Below are positions 8,962 to 17,137 of a stretch of 64,000 nt of DNA, one piece after another. This stretch comes from CAVTWD01 sp963738325 (GTDB lineage Bacteria > Actinomycetota > Acidimicrobiia > Acidimicrobiales > Ilumatobacteraceae): contig CAVTWD010000009.1 of the NCBI GenBank assembly GCA_963738325.1, positions 310,001 to 374,000 on the forward strand, read 5' to 3'. The position numbers were made by a program, and so were the translations under genes. The notes below the pieces were generated by a model that ran no database searches, was not told the origin of the DNA, and saw only the letters and a list, made by a program, of their open reading frames with translations. The stretch's first letter is position 1. Every line of letters begins with the position of its first letter.

Positions 8962-9117
8962 TCAGGCTTTCGGCTCCTCGGTCCAGGGCGGGACCGGATC
9001 CGGGCCCGGCCGCGGTGGCGAGGGCACCTGCCCGGGCGGATCCCCGGGTACGGGCTCTGGCATCGGCGGTACGGGAGGGTGGTCCGGCATCGGCTCAGGT
9101 CTCGGGTTGGGTTCCAT
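8962..9117 (-). CDS. Small proline-rich protein (51 residues)
   Basis: Reads MEPNPRPEPMPDHPPVPPM..PVPGDPPGQVPSPPRPG...PWTEEPKA from ATG 9117 to TGA 8962. About 40 percent of the residues are proline, with no signal peptide or membrane segment. Short proline-rich proteins with a PGDPPG motif are common hypotheticals in bacteria. No function can be assigned, and low-complexity coding of this kind makes the call moderate. It shares the terminator hairpin with the convergent CsbD transcript. Confidence 0.5.
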   Translation of the reverse strand: MEPNPRPEPMPDHPPVPPMPEPVPGDPPGQVPSPPRPGPDPVPPWTEEPKA

Positions 9118-9156
9118 GAGAGTTGTGGTACCCGGCCCTCATGCCCCTCATGCCGT

Positions 9157-9789
9157 TCATCGACGGTTGAAGGTGGGGTCCTTCAACGCAAACGCGGCCG
9201 CTTGAGTACGGCTGCTCACGCCCAGCTTGCGGAAGATCGACTTCAGATGCGTCTTCACGGTGTTCTCGCTCAGGAACAGCGCCTCCGCCACCTCACGGTT
9301 GCGATCCCCTCGCGCCACCATGGTGAGCAGCTCGCTCTCCCGTTCCGTGAGCCCGCGGTCGCGGCCCGGCCAGGCGAGGGCGACCCCGTCACGAGCGCGG
9401 TCGGCCCGAACCACCACTTCCCCGGCGCCGACCCGCTCGAGGTCGGCGACCAGTTGCTCCGCGGCCAGCCCTTTGGAGAGGAAACCCGTCACGCCCGACT
9501 CGAGGGCTTGCCGGACGTGTTCGGGGGAGGAGTCCCAGGTGAAGACGGCGACGTGCTTGACCTCGGGCCGCTTCGCAAGCTCGGCCACCCGCGACAGCCC
9601 GAGGCCCGCGTGGCCATAGGTGTCGAAGAGGGCCACGTCGACGGGTGAGCACGGACCGTGGCCCACCGCGATCTCGACCACCTGGAGCCGATCCGCGAAG
9701 GGCGCCAGCATGTCGGCCAGGCCCCGCAGGATGATCTCGTAGTCGTTGACGAGCGCCACCCTGGGGCGGCCGCCATCGCGGTTCTGCAT
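9157..9789 (-). CDS. NarL/FixJ-type response regulator
   Basis: The receiver domain has Asp16 (VALVNDYE), a phospho-acceptor Asp56 (VALFDTYG), Thr84 and Lys106 (GFLSKGL). The second member of the usual acidic pair is Asn15, so the metal site is slightly altered. The C-terminal LuxR-type helix-turn-helix spans about residues 147-203 (LTERESELLTMVARG, NREVAEALFLSENTVKTHL, IFRKLGVSSRTQAA). It should bind DNA as a dimer after phosphorylation by a histidine kinase. No kinase gene is adjacent, so it is an orphan here. It is divergent from the RsbW-like gene, with 120 bp between starts. Confidence 0.9.
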   Translation of the reverse strand: MQNRDGGRPRVALVNDYEIILRGLADMLAPFADRLQVVEIAVGHGPCSPVDVALFDTYGHAGLGLSRVAELAKRPEVKHVAVFTWDSSPEHVRQALESGVTGFLSKGLAAEQLVADLERVGAGEVVVRADRARDGVALAWPGRDRGLTERESELLTMVARGDRNREVAEALFLSENTVKTHLKSIFRKLGVSSRTQAAAFALKDPTFNRR

Positions 9790-9909
9790 GGGTGAGCCCT
9801 ACCCCGAAAGGCCCCCCTCTGAATCACCCGAAGGAGTGGTGATCGTGCCCGACGCACGTTTTCCAAACATCTGGATTGGCCGAGGCGCGTCGCGGGGTAC
9901 GACCGGTGC

Positions 9910-10311
9910 ATGGAGGGAGACGGCGAGCTGCACGATTCGGTGATCCTCTCCATTCCCCGAGCGCCGATGTTCTTGCGGGTGGCACGATCTCTGACGTCGA
10001 GCGTGGGCGCGCTCAGCGGGCTCGATACCGAGGCGGTGGACGACTTGCGGCTCGCCGTTGACGAGCTGTGCAGCGTGTTGCTGGACGAGGGGCGCAACGG
10101 GTTCATCGATCTGCGCTTCGACGTCGACGAGGCCGGGGTCCGGGTACGGGGTCGTTCCATGGCTGGACCGCGCCAGCAGCCGGAGCACGCCAGCCGTGCG
10201 CTCGGGCGCCGGGTCCTGGCTGCGGTCGTCGAGGGCTACGAGCTCGGTGAGACCGAAGGCCACATCACGTTCTCCCTCGAGAAGCACCGGGCCTCGGACC
10301 GGGGCGTCTGA
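9910..10311 (+). CDS. RsbW-like anti-sigma regulatory protein (degenerate HATPase)
   Basis: 133 residues with the layout of a short HATPase_c serine kinase/anti-sigma protein: IPRAPMFLRVARSLTSS, then TEAVDDLRLAVDELCSVLL, which aligns with the N-box helix, and a C-terminal strand EGHITFSLEK. The N-box asparagine is not present (DELCSVLL), and no DxGxG or GTGLGL box can be seen, so ATP binding and kinase activity are doubtful. It is followed by a STAS protein that also lacks its phosphoserine, so the pair may work by simple partner binding. ATG 9910 lacks a clear ribosome site; GTG within the next 15 codons is possible. Confidence 0.7.
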   Translation: MEGDGELHDSVILSIPRAPMFLRVARSLTSSVGALSGLDTEAVDDLRLAVDELCSVLLDEGRNGFIDLRFDVDEAGVRVRGRSMAGPRQQPEHASRALGRRVLAAVVEGYELGETEGHITFSLEKHRASDRGV

Positions 10312-10408
10312 GGCCAAGTTCCCCGACCGGGACTGAGCCGGTTGCAGGTCGTGGGTCCGGCCAAGTTCACCCGTTCGGGTGGCGTGGGCGCGACTGCACC
10401 CCGCCACG

Positions 10409-10882
10409 ATGAGGCACTCCCGCGATGAAGAGAGCCGGTGCACGACGGTGACAGCAGACCTGCAGTTGGAGCGTCGCGGCGAGGACTGGCTGCTCGTCAT
10501 CACCGGCGAGCTGGACCGGATCCTCGCCCCGGAGCTGGCACCCGCGCTCGAGTCGGCCCTCGCCACCGAACGCCTCCCGGTCCGGGTCGATCTCGCCGCG
10601 GTCACCTTCCTCGATGCGGGCGGCGCCGCCGCCGTTGATGCGGCCCGGCGACGCTGCGAGGAGGCCGGGCTCTCCTTCGTCGTCGACGCCCACCTCCCCG
10701 CCATCGTTCGACGTGTCCTGGCCCTCACTGGGCTCGACGACCTCATCGACGAAGAGCAGCCACCCCGGGCCGATGGTGGGCCGCACCGGGGCCGTCCCCG
10801 CGATTGGCGCGACGGAGAGAGGGGTAGCTCTCGGGCATGGCACACGCGACATGGAAACCACACACCATTCGAGGCGAACTGA
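10409..10882 (+). CDS. STAS-domain protein (anti-anti-sigma-like) without the phosphoserine
   Basis: STAS fold signature: WLLVITGELDRILAPELAPALESAL, then VRVDLAAVTFLDAGGAAAVDAARR, then FVVDAHLPAIVRRVLALTGL. In RsbV/SpoIIAA proteins the switch motif is DSSG or DSTG; here it is D69-A-G-G, so the phosphorylated serine is missing. ATG 10409 is used; a GTG about 15 codons later is an alternative. The C-terminal 45 residues are basic and low-complexity and overlap the next gene by 46 bp, so the true stop may have been displaced by an indel. Probable partner is the RsbW-like protein just upstream. Confidence 0.75.
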   Translation: MRHSRDEESRCTTVTADLQLERRGEDWLLVITGELDRILAPELAPALESALATERLPVRVDLAAVTFLDAGGAAAVDAARRRCEEAGLSFVVDAHLPAIVRRVLALTGLDDLIDEEQPPRADGGPHRGRPRDWRDGERGSSRAWHTRHGNHTPFEAN

Positions 10883-11112
10883 CGACGAGCAAGCGCAACG
10901 AGCTCCCGGACTCGGCTTTCGCCTTCCCGAAGCAACGCAAGGAACCGCTCGTCGACGCGAAGCACGTCCGGAACGCGCTCGCTCGTTTCGACCAAGTCGA
11001 GGACGTGTCAGATGCCGACCGGGCCCAAGCCTTCGAGAACATCAAACGGGCGGCGAGGCACTACGACGTCGACGTCAGCGAGACGAAGTGGCAGGAGCTC
11101 GGTTCGCCGTGA
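10837..11112 (+). CDS. DUF6582-like small protein
   Basis: 91 residues: LTTSKRNELPDSAFAFPKQRKEPLVDAKHVRNALARF, then QVEDVSDADRAQAFENIKRAARHYDVDVSE. This matches a family of small proteins found in bacteria and phages (often annotated DUF6582) that contain the DSAFAFP and HVRNAxARFDQV motifs. No catalytic residues are recognisable. ATG 10837 lies after GAGAGGGG. It converges on the PLD gene, with only 3 bases between the two stops. Confidence 0.7.
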   Translation: MAHATWKPHTIRGELTTSKRNELPDSAFAFPKQRKEPLVDAKHVRNALARFDQVEDVSDADRAQAFENIKRAARHYDVDVSETKWQELGSP

Positions 11113-11115
11113 CCG

Positions 11116-12321
11116 TCAGAAGAAGCGCTTGATCGGCGTCACGACCGACTCGAGCGCCCGCTGGAGCGTCGCGCGGTGGCGCCAGCGTACGGGCTCGATC
11201 CGCACACTCCGCTCGCGATCTTCGTCGAAGTGCTCGTCGAGCACCGCGACGAGGCCCTGGTCGAGGACCACCGCGTTGATCTCCTCGTCCCACGCCACGG
11301 AGCGACCGTTCAGGTTGGCCGAGCCGATGTTGGCGATGAGGCCGTCCACCGTCATCACCTTCGCGTGCAGCATCGTGGGCTGGTACGACCACATGGTGAC
11401 GCCGACGTCCAGCAGCCGGTCGTACGCGGCCTCCCCGGCGATCTGCACGAAGCGCTTGTCGGCGTGGGGGCCCGGCAGCATGATCTCCACCTCGACGCCG
11501 CGAGCGGCGGCGGCGCAGATGCGGTCGCACAACTCGTCGTCGGGCACGAAGTAGGCCGTCGTGATGCGCACCCGGTGCTGCGCGGCTTGCAACAGGGTTC
11601 GGAACAGCGTGGCCACGTCGCTCCAACCGGTCTCCGAGGCACCTCGCACGCACTGGATGAGCGCGTCCCCCGCCGCGGGTTGGTCGGGGAAGCGGTCGAT
11701 GTCGGAGAACAGCTCGGGGTCGGTCTCCGCCCAGTTGTCGAGGAAGGCGGCGCGCAGCCCGTCCACGGCCGGTCCTTGGATGCGGAAGTGGGTGTCTCGC
11801 CACTCGTGCTCGTTGCGAGCGTCACCCTTCCACTCGTCGGCGATGCCTACGCCGCCGGTGAAGCCCACCGCCTCGTCGGTGATGATCACCTTGCGATGCG
11901 TCCGGTGGTTCACCTGCCCGGGGCGCAGTCGCCGTAGTGGGCGAAACCAGCGCACCTGGACGCCGGCGTGCTCCATCTCGTCGATGAGCCCGCGATCCAT
12001 GGTGCGCGCCCCGAAGGCGTCGAGCAGAACGCGCACACGCACGTCGGCCCGGGCCCGCTCACCCAGCGCGGCGGCGAACGTGCGACCGATCTCTCCTTCC
12101 CAGTACACGAAGGTCAGGAAGTCGATCGTGTGGCGAGCCGCGCCGATCGCCTCGAGCATGGCCGGGAAGATGGCGTCGCCGTTGCGGAGGACGTCGACCC
12201 GGTTGCCTTCGGTGGCGGGAACACCGATCACGCCCTCGAGCGTGCGGCGCAGGCGCGCTCGTTCATCGCCGGAGGGCCGGGCGTTCGACTGGGCCTTCGT
12301 GGCCGGGAGGAGCGCGGTCAA
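11116..12321 (-). CDS. Phospholipase D family protein / cardiolipin synthase-like
   Basis: Two HKD motifs are present: NHRTHRKVIITDEAVGFTGG and MLHAKVMTVDGLIANIGSANLN. These form the paired active site of PLD enzymes, which transfer phosphatidyl groups; cardiolipin synthases of the ClsA/ClsB type have this layout. VYWEGEIGRTFAAAL and LLDAFGARTMD agree. There is no N-terminal membrane region, so it is more like ClsB. TTG 12321 overlaps the stop of the YihY gene (TTGA), which suggests translational coupling. It is last in a four-gene operon with PAP2, DAG kinase and YihY, so a role in phospholipid turnover is likely. 401 residues. Confidence 0.85.
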   Translation of the reverse strand: MTALLPATKAQSNARPSGDERARLRRTLEGVIGVPATEGNRVDVLRNGDAIFPAMLEAIGAARHTIDFLTFVYWEGEIGRTFAAALGERARADVRVRVLLDAFGARTMDRGLIDEMEHAGVQVRWFRPLRRLRPGQVNHRTHRKVIITDEAVGFTGGVGIADEWKGDARNEHEWRDTHFRIQGPAVDGLRAAFLDNWAETDPELFSDIDRFPDQPAAGDALIQCVRGASETGWSDVATLFRTLLQAAQHRVRITTAYFVPDDELCDRICAAAARGVEVEIMLPGPHADKRFVQIAGEAAYDRLLDVGVTMWSYQPTMLHAKVMTVDGLIANIGSANLNGRSVAWDEEINAVVLDQGLVAVLDEHFDEDRERSVRIEPVRWRHRATLQRALESVVTPIKRFF

Positions 12322-13286
12322 CGTGCCGCCCCGACCGGCGTCGGCTCCACCGAAGGTTCTGCCGCCACCACCTTCGCCTTGTCTTGCGGGCCGGCATGAC
12401 CCGCGCGAGCCGCTTCCAGCTGCGCGGCGACCGCTGCACCGAAGATCAGCCCCATCGACGACAGCAGCGCCCACAGCAGGACGGCCACCATGCCGGCCAG
12501 TGGCCCATAGGTGTCACCGAACGACGTGCTCGCCCGGAACACCAGGCCCAGCACGATCGTCACGACGAACCACAGCAGGACCGACACCGAGGCGCCGAGG
12601 GCAAGCCACGACCACGCCGGCTGGTGGCGCCGCGGGCACCAGCGGAACAGCAACGCAATCGAGGCGACCAGCAGCCCGAAGGCCACCGGCCACCGCGCGA
12701 CGCCCCACACCGTGTCGACGACGTGGTTGCCCTGCGCGGTCCCGACCGAACGCCCGAAGGCGACGGCGACGAACGACACGGTCATGAGCACCCCGGCGGA
12801 AAGGGCAAGCAGCAAGCCGAGCCCGTACTTGCGGGGCATGGGGCGGTCGAGCTCCACGCCGTAGAGCCGGTTCAAGGCCCGTTCGAGCTGGCCCATCGCC
12901 GTGGTCCCAGTGATGATCGCACCGGTGAGACCGAGGACGAGGGCGAGGTAGCGATGGCCGGTGCCGGCGTGGTTGGCCTGCGCGACCGCCGAGGTGAGCA
13001 GTTGCCCGGCAGGACCGGGCACCGCGTTCTGGACGGTGTGGACGATGCCGTCGGCCACGCTCCCCTGCCCCAACGCACTCGCCAGGCCGACAGCCGCGAT
13101 GACGCCTTGGACGAGGACGAGGGAGATCAGGAAGCCGAGAGAGCGGGCATGGCTGAAGCCGTCGGAAACCCGCATGCGCAAGAACGCGTCGCGCAGGAGC
13201 CGGAGGCGGCCCGTCCGGCGCAGGGCGTGCCAGGCGTCGTCGCCCGTCAGCTCCCACGTCTCGGGCACCACGTTCGCGGTGCTCAC
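12318..13286 (-). CDS. YihY/UPF0761 family membrane protein
   Basis: 322 residues with about six membrane segments (for example LGFLISLVLVQGVIAAVGLA, YGLGLLLALSAGVLMTVSFV, GPLAGMVAVLLWALLSSMGLIFGAAVAAQLE). GTTAMGQLERALNRLYGVE followed by RP..RKYG, and LLWALLSSMGLIFGAA, are hallmark parts of the YihY (once BrkB) family, whose function is unsettled. GTG 13286 overlaps the stop of the DAG kinase gene, and its own stop overlaps the PLD start, so it is tightly coupled to lipid enzymes. A second YihY protein is encoded at 21.4-22.5 kb. Confidence 0.88.
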   Translation of the reverse strand: MSTANVVPETWELTGDDAWHALRRTGRLRLLRDAFLRMRVSDGFSHARSLGFLISLVLVQGVIAAVGLASALGQGSVADGIVHTVQNAVPGPAGQLLTSAVAQANHAGTGHRYLALVLGLTGAIITGTTAMGQLERALNRLYGVELDRPMPRKYGLGLLLALSAGVLMTVSFVAVAFGRSVGTAQGNHVVDTVWGVARWPVAFGLLVASIALLFRWCPRRHQPAWSWLALGASVSVLLWFVVTIVLGLVFRASTSFGDTYGPLAGMVAVLLWALLSSMGLIFGAAVAAQLEAARAGHAGPQDKAKVVAAEPSVEPTPVGAAR

Positions 13287-14164
13287 GGCGCCGCCTCCGG
13301 CACGCAGACAGTGACGGCGCCCGGCTCGACGGTCACGCGCAGGCGGCGGGTGGGGTCGCGGTCACCCCCATCGAGCTCGTAGGGGAGCCGGCGAGCGAGG
13401 CGGATGTCGATCTTCGAGCCCCGGGTGGTCTCGACGAGCTTGGAGCGGTTTGCCTTGCCCGTGGCCAGGCGAGCCAGCACGCGCGACCACTGCAGCGCGC
13501 CGCGAGCCGTCACGATGCCGACTTCGAGCACTCCGTCGTCAGGCGAGGCGTCCGGAAAGGCGGTCATGCCACCGACGACCGTTCCGACGTTGCCGAGGAG
13601 GACGCAGCTGGCCTTCCCCCGGAACCAGCGCGAGCCGTCGACATCCACCTTGGTCGCCACGGGAGGGGTGCTCAGATGGCGGGCGCCCGTCCACAGGTAA
13701 GCGGCGCGGCCGACCCGGCTCTTCATGCTGCTGCTCGCGTCGCGGATCATGAGCGCGTCGAACCCGGTGCCGGCCATCACCGCGAAGCGCTCGCCATTCA
13801 CGTTGCCGACGTCCAGCTTGCGCCGAACCCCGTGCAACGCGACCCGCAGCGCCTGCGGCAGGTCTCGGGGGATGCCGAGGTTCGTGGCGAGCAGGTTGGC
13901 GGTGCCGGCCGGGAGGATGCCGATCTCGACGGAGGAATCGGCGAGGGCATCGATGCAGCGCTGCACCATCCCGTCGCCACCCCACACCAGGACGAGCTGG
14001 GCACCCTGCCGCACCGCCTTGCACGCCCGCTTCGGTGCCTTCCTGCTTCTCGAGACCTCGTACCACGAAGGATGGATGCCCTCCTGGTCGAGCAGCTCGC
14101 GCAGCTCGTCGAGGCCTCCGCCCAGGGACTTCTCGCGGTGGGCGACGACGGCGACTTCGCTCAC
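13283..14164 (-). CDS. Diacylglycerol kinase-family lipid kinase
   Basis: DAGK catalytic domain: LVLVWGGDGMVQRCIDAL (the GGDG nucleotide loop), IGILPAGTANLLATNLGIP, and FAVMAGTGFDALMI, with the C-terminal beta domain (FPDASPDDGVLEVGIV..., PYELDGGDRDPTRRL). Likely phosphorylates diacylglycerol or a related lipid to the phosphatidate form, recycling the product of lipid turnover. GTG 14164 overlaps the PAP2 stop (GTGA), with GAGGTGG as ribosome site; the frame extends upstream but without DAGK features. 293 residues, normal for the family. Confidence 0.9.
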   Translation of the reverse strand: MSEVAVVAHREKSLGGGLDELRELLDQEGIHPSWYEVSRSRKAPKRACKAVRQGAQLVLVWGGDGMVQRCIDALADSSVEIGILPAGTANLLATNLGIPRDLPQALRVALHGVRRKLDVGNVNGERFAVMAGTGFDALMIRDASSSMKSRVGRAAYLWTGARHLSTPPVATKVDVDGSRWFRGKASCVLLGNVGTVVGGMTAFPDASPDDGVLEVGIVTARGALQWSRVLARLATGKANRSKLVETTRGSKIDIRLARRLPYELDGGDRDPTRRLRVTVEPGAVTVCVPEAAP

Positions 14165-14970
14165 GGGACCACCTCGGGTTGGCGGCGCTCGGCGAGCCGC
14201 ACCGTCGCCACCGCCACGGCCAGAGCGGCGACGCCCAGGACAGCTCCCGCCACCACGTCGGTGACGTGGTGCATGCCGCGATAGATGCGAGAGAACCCGA
14301 CCACCGCGGCGATCAGCGCCGCTGCCGCCGCCGCCACCCAAGCCACCCAGGGACAGCGAGGATGGTGCCACGTCAGCAGGAGGGCGATGCCCCCCCAGAG
14401 CACGACGGTCGCGGCGATGTGGCCGGACGGGTAGCTGTAGGTGCCCGGTTCGACCCCGAGCTTCGCCACGGCGGGCCGGGGGCGAGCGACGATGTAGTTC
14501 ACCGTGAGGAACACGAAAAGCTCGAAGCAGAGACCCACGGCGAGCAGGAGGAGCTGCGCCCACCGCCGCGTCCACACGATGACGAACTCGACTATCGCGG
14601 CGACCACGATCACTGGAACCGTGTCTGCGACCCGCCCCGCTCGCTGCACCCAATCGTTCAAGAACGCGGTTCGATGGCTCGCGAACCACTGACTGGTGCG
14701 GTCGTCCCACGCCCGCACGCCCGACAGCCACGAGCTGTCGGCGACGAGCCAACCGATCGCGAGGAGGCCCAGGGTGAGCGCGACGTACGCAGCCACCACG
14801 AAGGCTCCGCTTCGGACGACCGGATGCTCATGAAGGAACGCCGCGGGGCGTTCTGTACGAGCCTCGAGATCGAGGCGTGCCTCATGAACCACCGATCCGA
14901 CGCCGCCCCCGAGGCCAGTTGCCACGATCAACCGTTTACCCTGCCGCAACTGTTGGTAAACGGAGAGCAA
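14161..14970 (-). CDS. PAP2 superfamily phosphatase (membrane)
   Basis: Integral-membrane lipid phosphatase with the three PAP2 motifs: ARPRP (VNYIVARPRPAV), YPSGHIAA, and SRIYRGMHHVTDVVAG, which supply the catalytic histidines. About six membrane segments are visible. It would dephosphorylate phosphatidate or undecaprenyl pyrophosphate. It heads an operon in which DAG kinase performs the opposite step. The start is uncertain: TTG at 14970 lacks a ribosome site and lies across a palindrome at 14932-14963, so translation may begin further in. It is divergent from a second PAP2 gene, with 16 bp between the outer starts. Confidence 0.87.
   Translation of the reverse strand: MLSVYQQLRQGKRLIVATGLGGGVGSVVHEARLDLEARTERPAAFLHEHPVVRSGAFVVAAYVALTLGLLAIGWLVADSSWLSGVRAWDDRTSQWFASHRTAFLNDWVQRAGRVADTVPVIVVAAIVEFVIVWTRRWAQLLLLAVGLCFELFVFLTVNYIVARPRPAVAKLGVEPGTYSYPSGHIAATVVLWGGIALLLTWHHPRCPWVAWVAAAAAALIAAVVGFSRIYRGMHHVTDVVAGAVLGVAALAVAVATVRLAERRQPEVVP
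14932..14963. promoter_or_regulatory. Inverted repeat at the divergent PAP2 promoter region
   Basis: CCGTTTACC (14932-14940) and GGTAAACGG (14955-14963) are perfect 9-bp arms separated by 14 bp. The site is just inside the 5' end of the minus-strand PAP2 gene as called and 24 bp before the plus-strand PAP2 start. It is suited to be an operator for a dimeric regulator controlling both genes. No regulator is next to it. Confidence 0.6.
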
Positions 14971-14986
14971 CTCAGGAGGTCAGTCG

Positions 14987-15880
14987 TTGGTGGTGGTGGT
15001 GGCGTGTGTGGCCGCAGTGGGCGCCGTGGTGGGAACCGCGGTCGCGCTGGTCGCTCGGCGCTGGCCGGCCGTGGGCGCGCCGAAGGTGCAAGAGGCGACG
15101 GTCACCGCTGAGGTGCACAGGCATCCTCGCCTTGCCACCTTCCTTGCCCAGCGCCGCGACCCTTCGGCGATAACGGGCCTCGCCCTCACCGTCGCCGTCG
15201 CCGTCGTGGTGGCCGGAGGCGTCGGCGTCGGTGTGCTCCTGGCCATGGTCCGGGCGCATGACGGCCTGGCCAGCTTCGACCTGCGCTTCGCTCAGTTCGC
15301 CGCCGACCACGCCACCACCGTTTCGAGTGCCTTCCTTCGTGACGTGAGCCAGGTCGGGGGGACGCTGGGCGTCATCGTGCTGGGCGTCGTCGTCGCGGCC
15401 GTCGAGTACCACCGCCTCCCGAGCCGCGCCATCCTCCCGTTCCTCGTGCTCTGCATCGGCGGCCAGTTCGCCGTCGCCGCCCTCATCAAGCTCATGGTCG
15501 ACCGCGCCCGCCCGGACATAGATCAGCTCACCGGATTCGCCAGCACCTCCTTCCCTAGTGGGCACGCCACGGCGTCGGCTGCCGCGCTCGCCGCGTGCGC
15601 GTTCCTGTTGGGGCGACGCCGCTCACCGACGACGAAGGCGGTGCTCGCCGGTCTGGCCGCCGGGCTGGCCGCCTCGGTCGCGGCCACGCGGGTCTTCCTC
15701 GGGGTCCACTGGTTCACCGACGTGCTAGCCGGCCTGCTCGTCGGTTGGGCGTGGTTCGCGCTGTGTTCGATCGCCTTCGGCGGCCGCTTGCTCCGCTTCG
15801 GCGCGGTGGTCGAGAGCGCCGAAGCGAAGGCGGTGCGCGAAGTGGTCGCGCCCGACGCGGACGTCACGTCGAGTCGATGA
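14987..15880 (+). CDS. PAP2 superfamily phosphatase (second copy)
   Basis: Membrane phosphatase with KLMVDRARPDIDQL, SFPSGHATASAAA and TRVFLGVHWFTDVLAG, the three PAP2 motifs in order. Membrane segments are at about residues 1-22, 62-84, 120-140, 148-168 and in the C-terminal third. TTG 14987 is chosen because AGGAGG sits 7 bases upstream. It differs from the divergent PAP2 gene in having a longer N-terminal region, so the two are paralogues rather than a recent duplication. Undecaprenyl pyrophosphate and phosphatidate are the plausible substrates. Confidence 0.87.
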   Translation: MVVVVACVAAVGAVVGTAVALVARRWPAVGAPKVQEATVTAEVHRHPRLATFLAQRRDPSAITGLALTVAVAVVVAGGVGVGVLLAMVRAHDGLASFDLRFAQFAADHATTVSSAFLRDVSQVGGTLGVIVLGVVVAAVEYHRLPSRAILPFLVLCIGGQFAVAALIKLMVDRARPDIDQLTGFASTSFPSGHATASAAALAACAFLLGRRRSPTTKAVLAGLAAGLAASVAATRVFLGVHWFTDVLAGLLVGWAWFALCSIAFGGRLLRFGAVVESAEAKAVREVVAPDADVTSSR

Positions 15881-15968
15881 CGGCGTAGAACGTTCGTTTC
15901 GCGAGCCTCGCCGCGCGGGTAGCACCATCACGTTCCACCCAATGGACCCGAATCCCGCGAGGTGACCG

Positions 15969-16163
15969 ATGCGTGCCCCTTCGTTTCCCCGATCCGCCGC
16001 GAAGACGCGGACCGCGGTGCAGACGGCGGACGGTACGACGCTCCCGGCAACGATCAGCGGCGACGCCGTCCAGGTCGGCGATGCCAGGATCGTCCAGCCC
16101 GATCAGTTGGTGGGCGACGGCGTGATCCACGTCGTCGACACGGTCCTGGTGCCCTCGTCATGA
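15969..16163 (+). pseudogene. C-terminal fragment of a fasciclin (FAS1) domain
   Basis: The 64 codons include VQTADGTTLPATISGDAVQVGDARIVQ (read in parts) and DGVIHVVDTVLVP, the classic last two strands of a FAS1 adhesion domain. The preceding strands, the H-box and any signal peptide are absent, so only the domain tail remains. Its TGA overlaps the ATG of the ABC ATPase gene, so if transcribed it might still couple translation into that operon. ATG 15969 is simply the first in-frame start. Confidence 0.65.
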
Positions 16164-17137
16164 TGACAGGGCCGACGCCCATCGTCGCCGACCACGCCAC
16201 GAAGCGCTTCGGCTCGGAGACCGCCGTCGAGAGCATCAGCTTGAGCGTTTCGGCGGGGACGATCCTGGGTCTGATCGGGCCGAGTGGTTGCGGGAAGACC
16301 ACGACGGTTCGCCTGCTCACCGGGAGCTACCGGCCCACCGAGGGGTTCGTGCGACTCTTCGGCCACGACCCAACGGAGTTGTCGACCCACGAGAAGCGCC
16401 TCATGGGCTACCTCCCCCAGATCCCCATCCAGCTCCCGGCGCTCACGGTGTGGGAGAACCTCAACTTCAGCGCCTCGCTCTACGGGATGGGCCTCCGGCA
16501 TCGCCGGCGTCGGCTGAAGGACGCGCTGGCGCTCGTCGAGCTCGAAGGCCATGAGCACAAGCGGGTCGACGAGATCTCGGGTGGCATGCAGCGCCGGTTG
16601 GCGGTCGCCGCCACCTTGGCTCACGAGCCCGGCGTTCTCTTCCTGGACGAGCCGACGGCTGGCATCGACCCGATCCTGCGGCGCAAGTTCTGGGATCGCT
16701 TCCGTGAGCTCCGGGACGGCGGTCGCACCTTCCTCATCACGACGCAATACGTCGGTGAGGCCGCGTACTGCGACGTGGTCGCGGTGATGTCGGAGGGCCG
16801 ACTCATTGCCACGGGCGCTCCGGAAGAGCTACGCCGGCGAGCCTGCGGAGGCGAGGTCGTGGAGTTGACCACGGCCGGCCACCTGACCGACGGCGCCCTG
16901 GTCGAGTTGGGCCGCCTCGCCTATGTCCGTGGCCCGGTCCGTCGAGCCGGCGCGCGCGTGATCCAGCTCACGGTGGACGATGCCAGCCGGGCGCAACCCG
17001 ACCTGATCGACGAGTTGCGCCGTCACGGCGTCGAGGTGGCGTCGTCCGCGGAGGCAACCCCCGACTACGACGACGTCTTCGTGCGCCTCATCGAGCAGGA
17101 CAGAGCGCAACATGTCGTCGAGACGGACGCGGCCTGA
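16160..17137 (+). CDS. ABC transporter ATP-binding protein (ABC-2 type exporter)
   Basis: All nucleotide-binding motifs are present: Walker A GPSGCGKTTTVRLL, Q-loop YLPQIPIQLPALTVWENL, signature EISGGMQRRLAVAATLAHEP, Walker B VLFLDEPTAGIDP and the H-loop position as TTQYVGEA, where Gln replaces the usual His (as in many ABC-2 drug and lipid exporters). A C-terminal extension of about 100 residues resembles DrrA-type proteins. Two starts, ATG 16160 and 16163, are equivalent. Its stop overlaps the start of the permease gene. The cargo is unknown. Confidence 0.92.
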   Translation: MMTGPTPIVADHATKRFGSETAVESISLSVSAGTILGLIGPSGCGKTTTVRLLTGSYRPTEGFVRLFGHDPTELSTHEKRLMGYLPQIPIQLPALTVWENLNFSASLYGMGLRHRRRRLKDALALVELEGHEHKRVDEISGGMQRRLAVAATLAHEPGVLFLDEPTAGIDPILRRKFWDRFRELRDGGRTFLITTQYVGEAAYCDVVAVMSEGRLIATGAPEELRRRACGGEVVELTTAGHLTDGALVELGRLAYVRGPVRRAGARVIQLTVDDASRAQPDLIDELRRHGVEVASSAEATPDYDDVFVRLIEQDRAQHVVETDAA

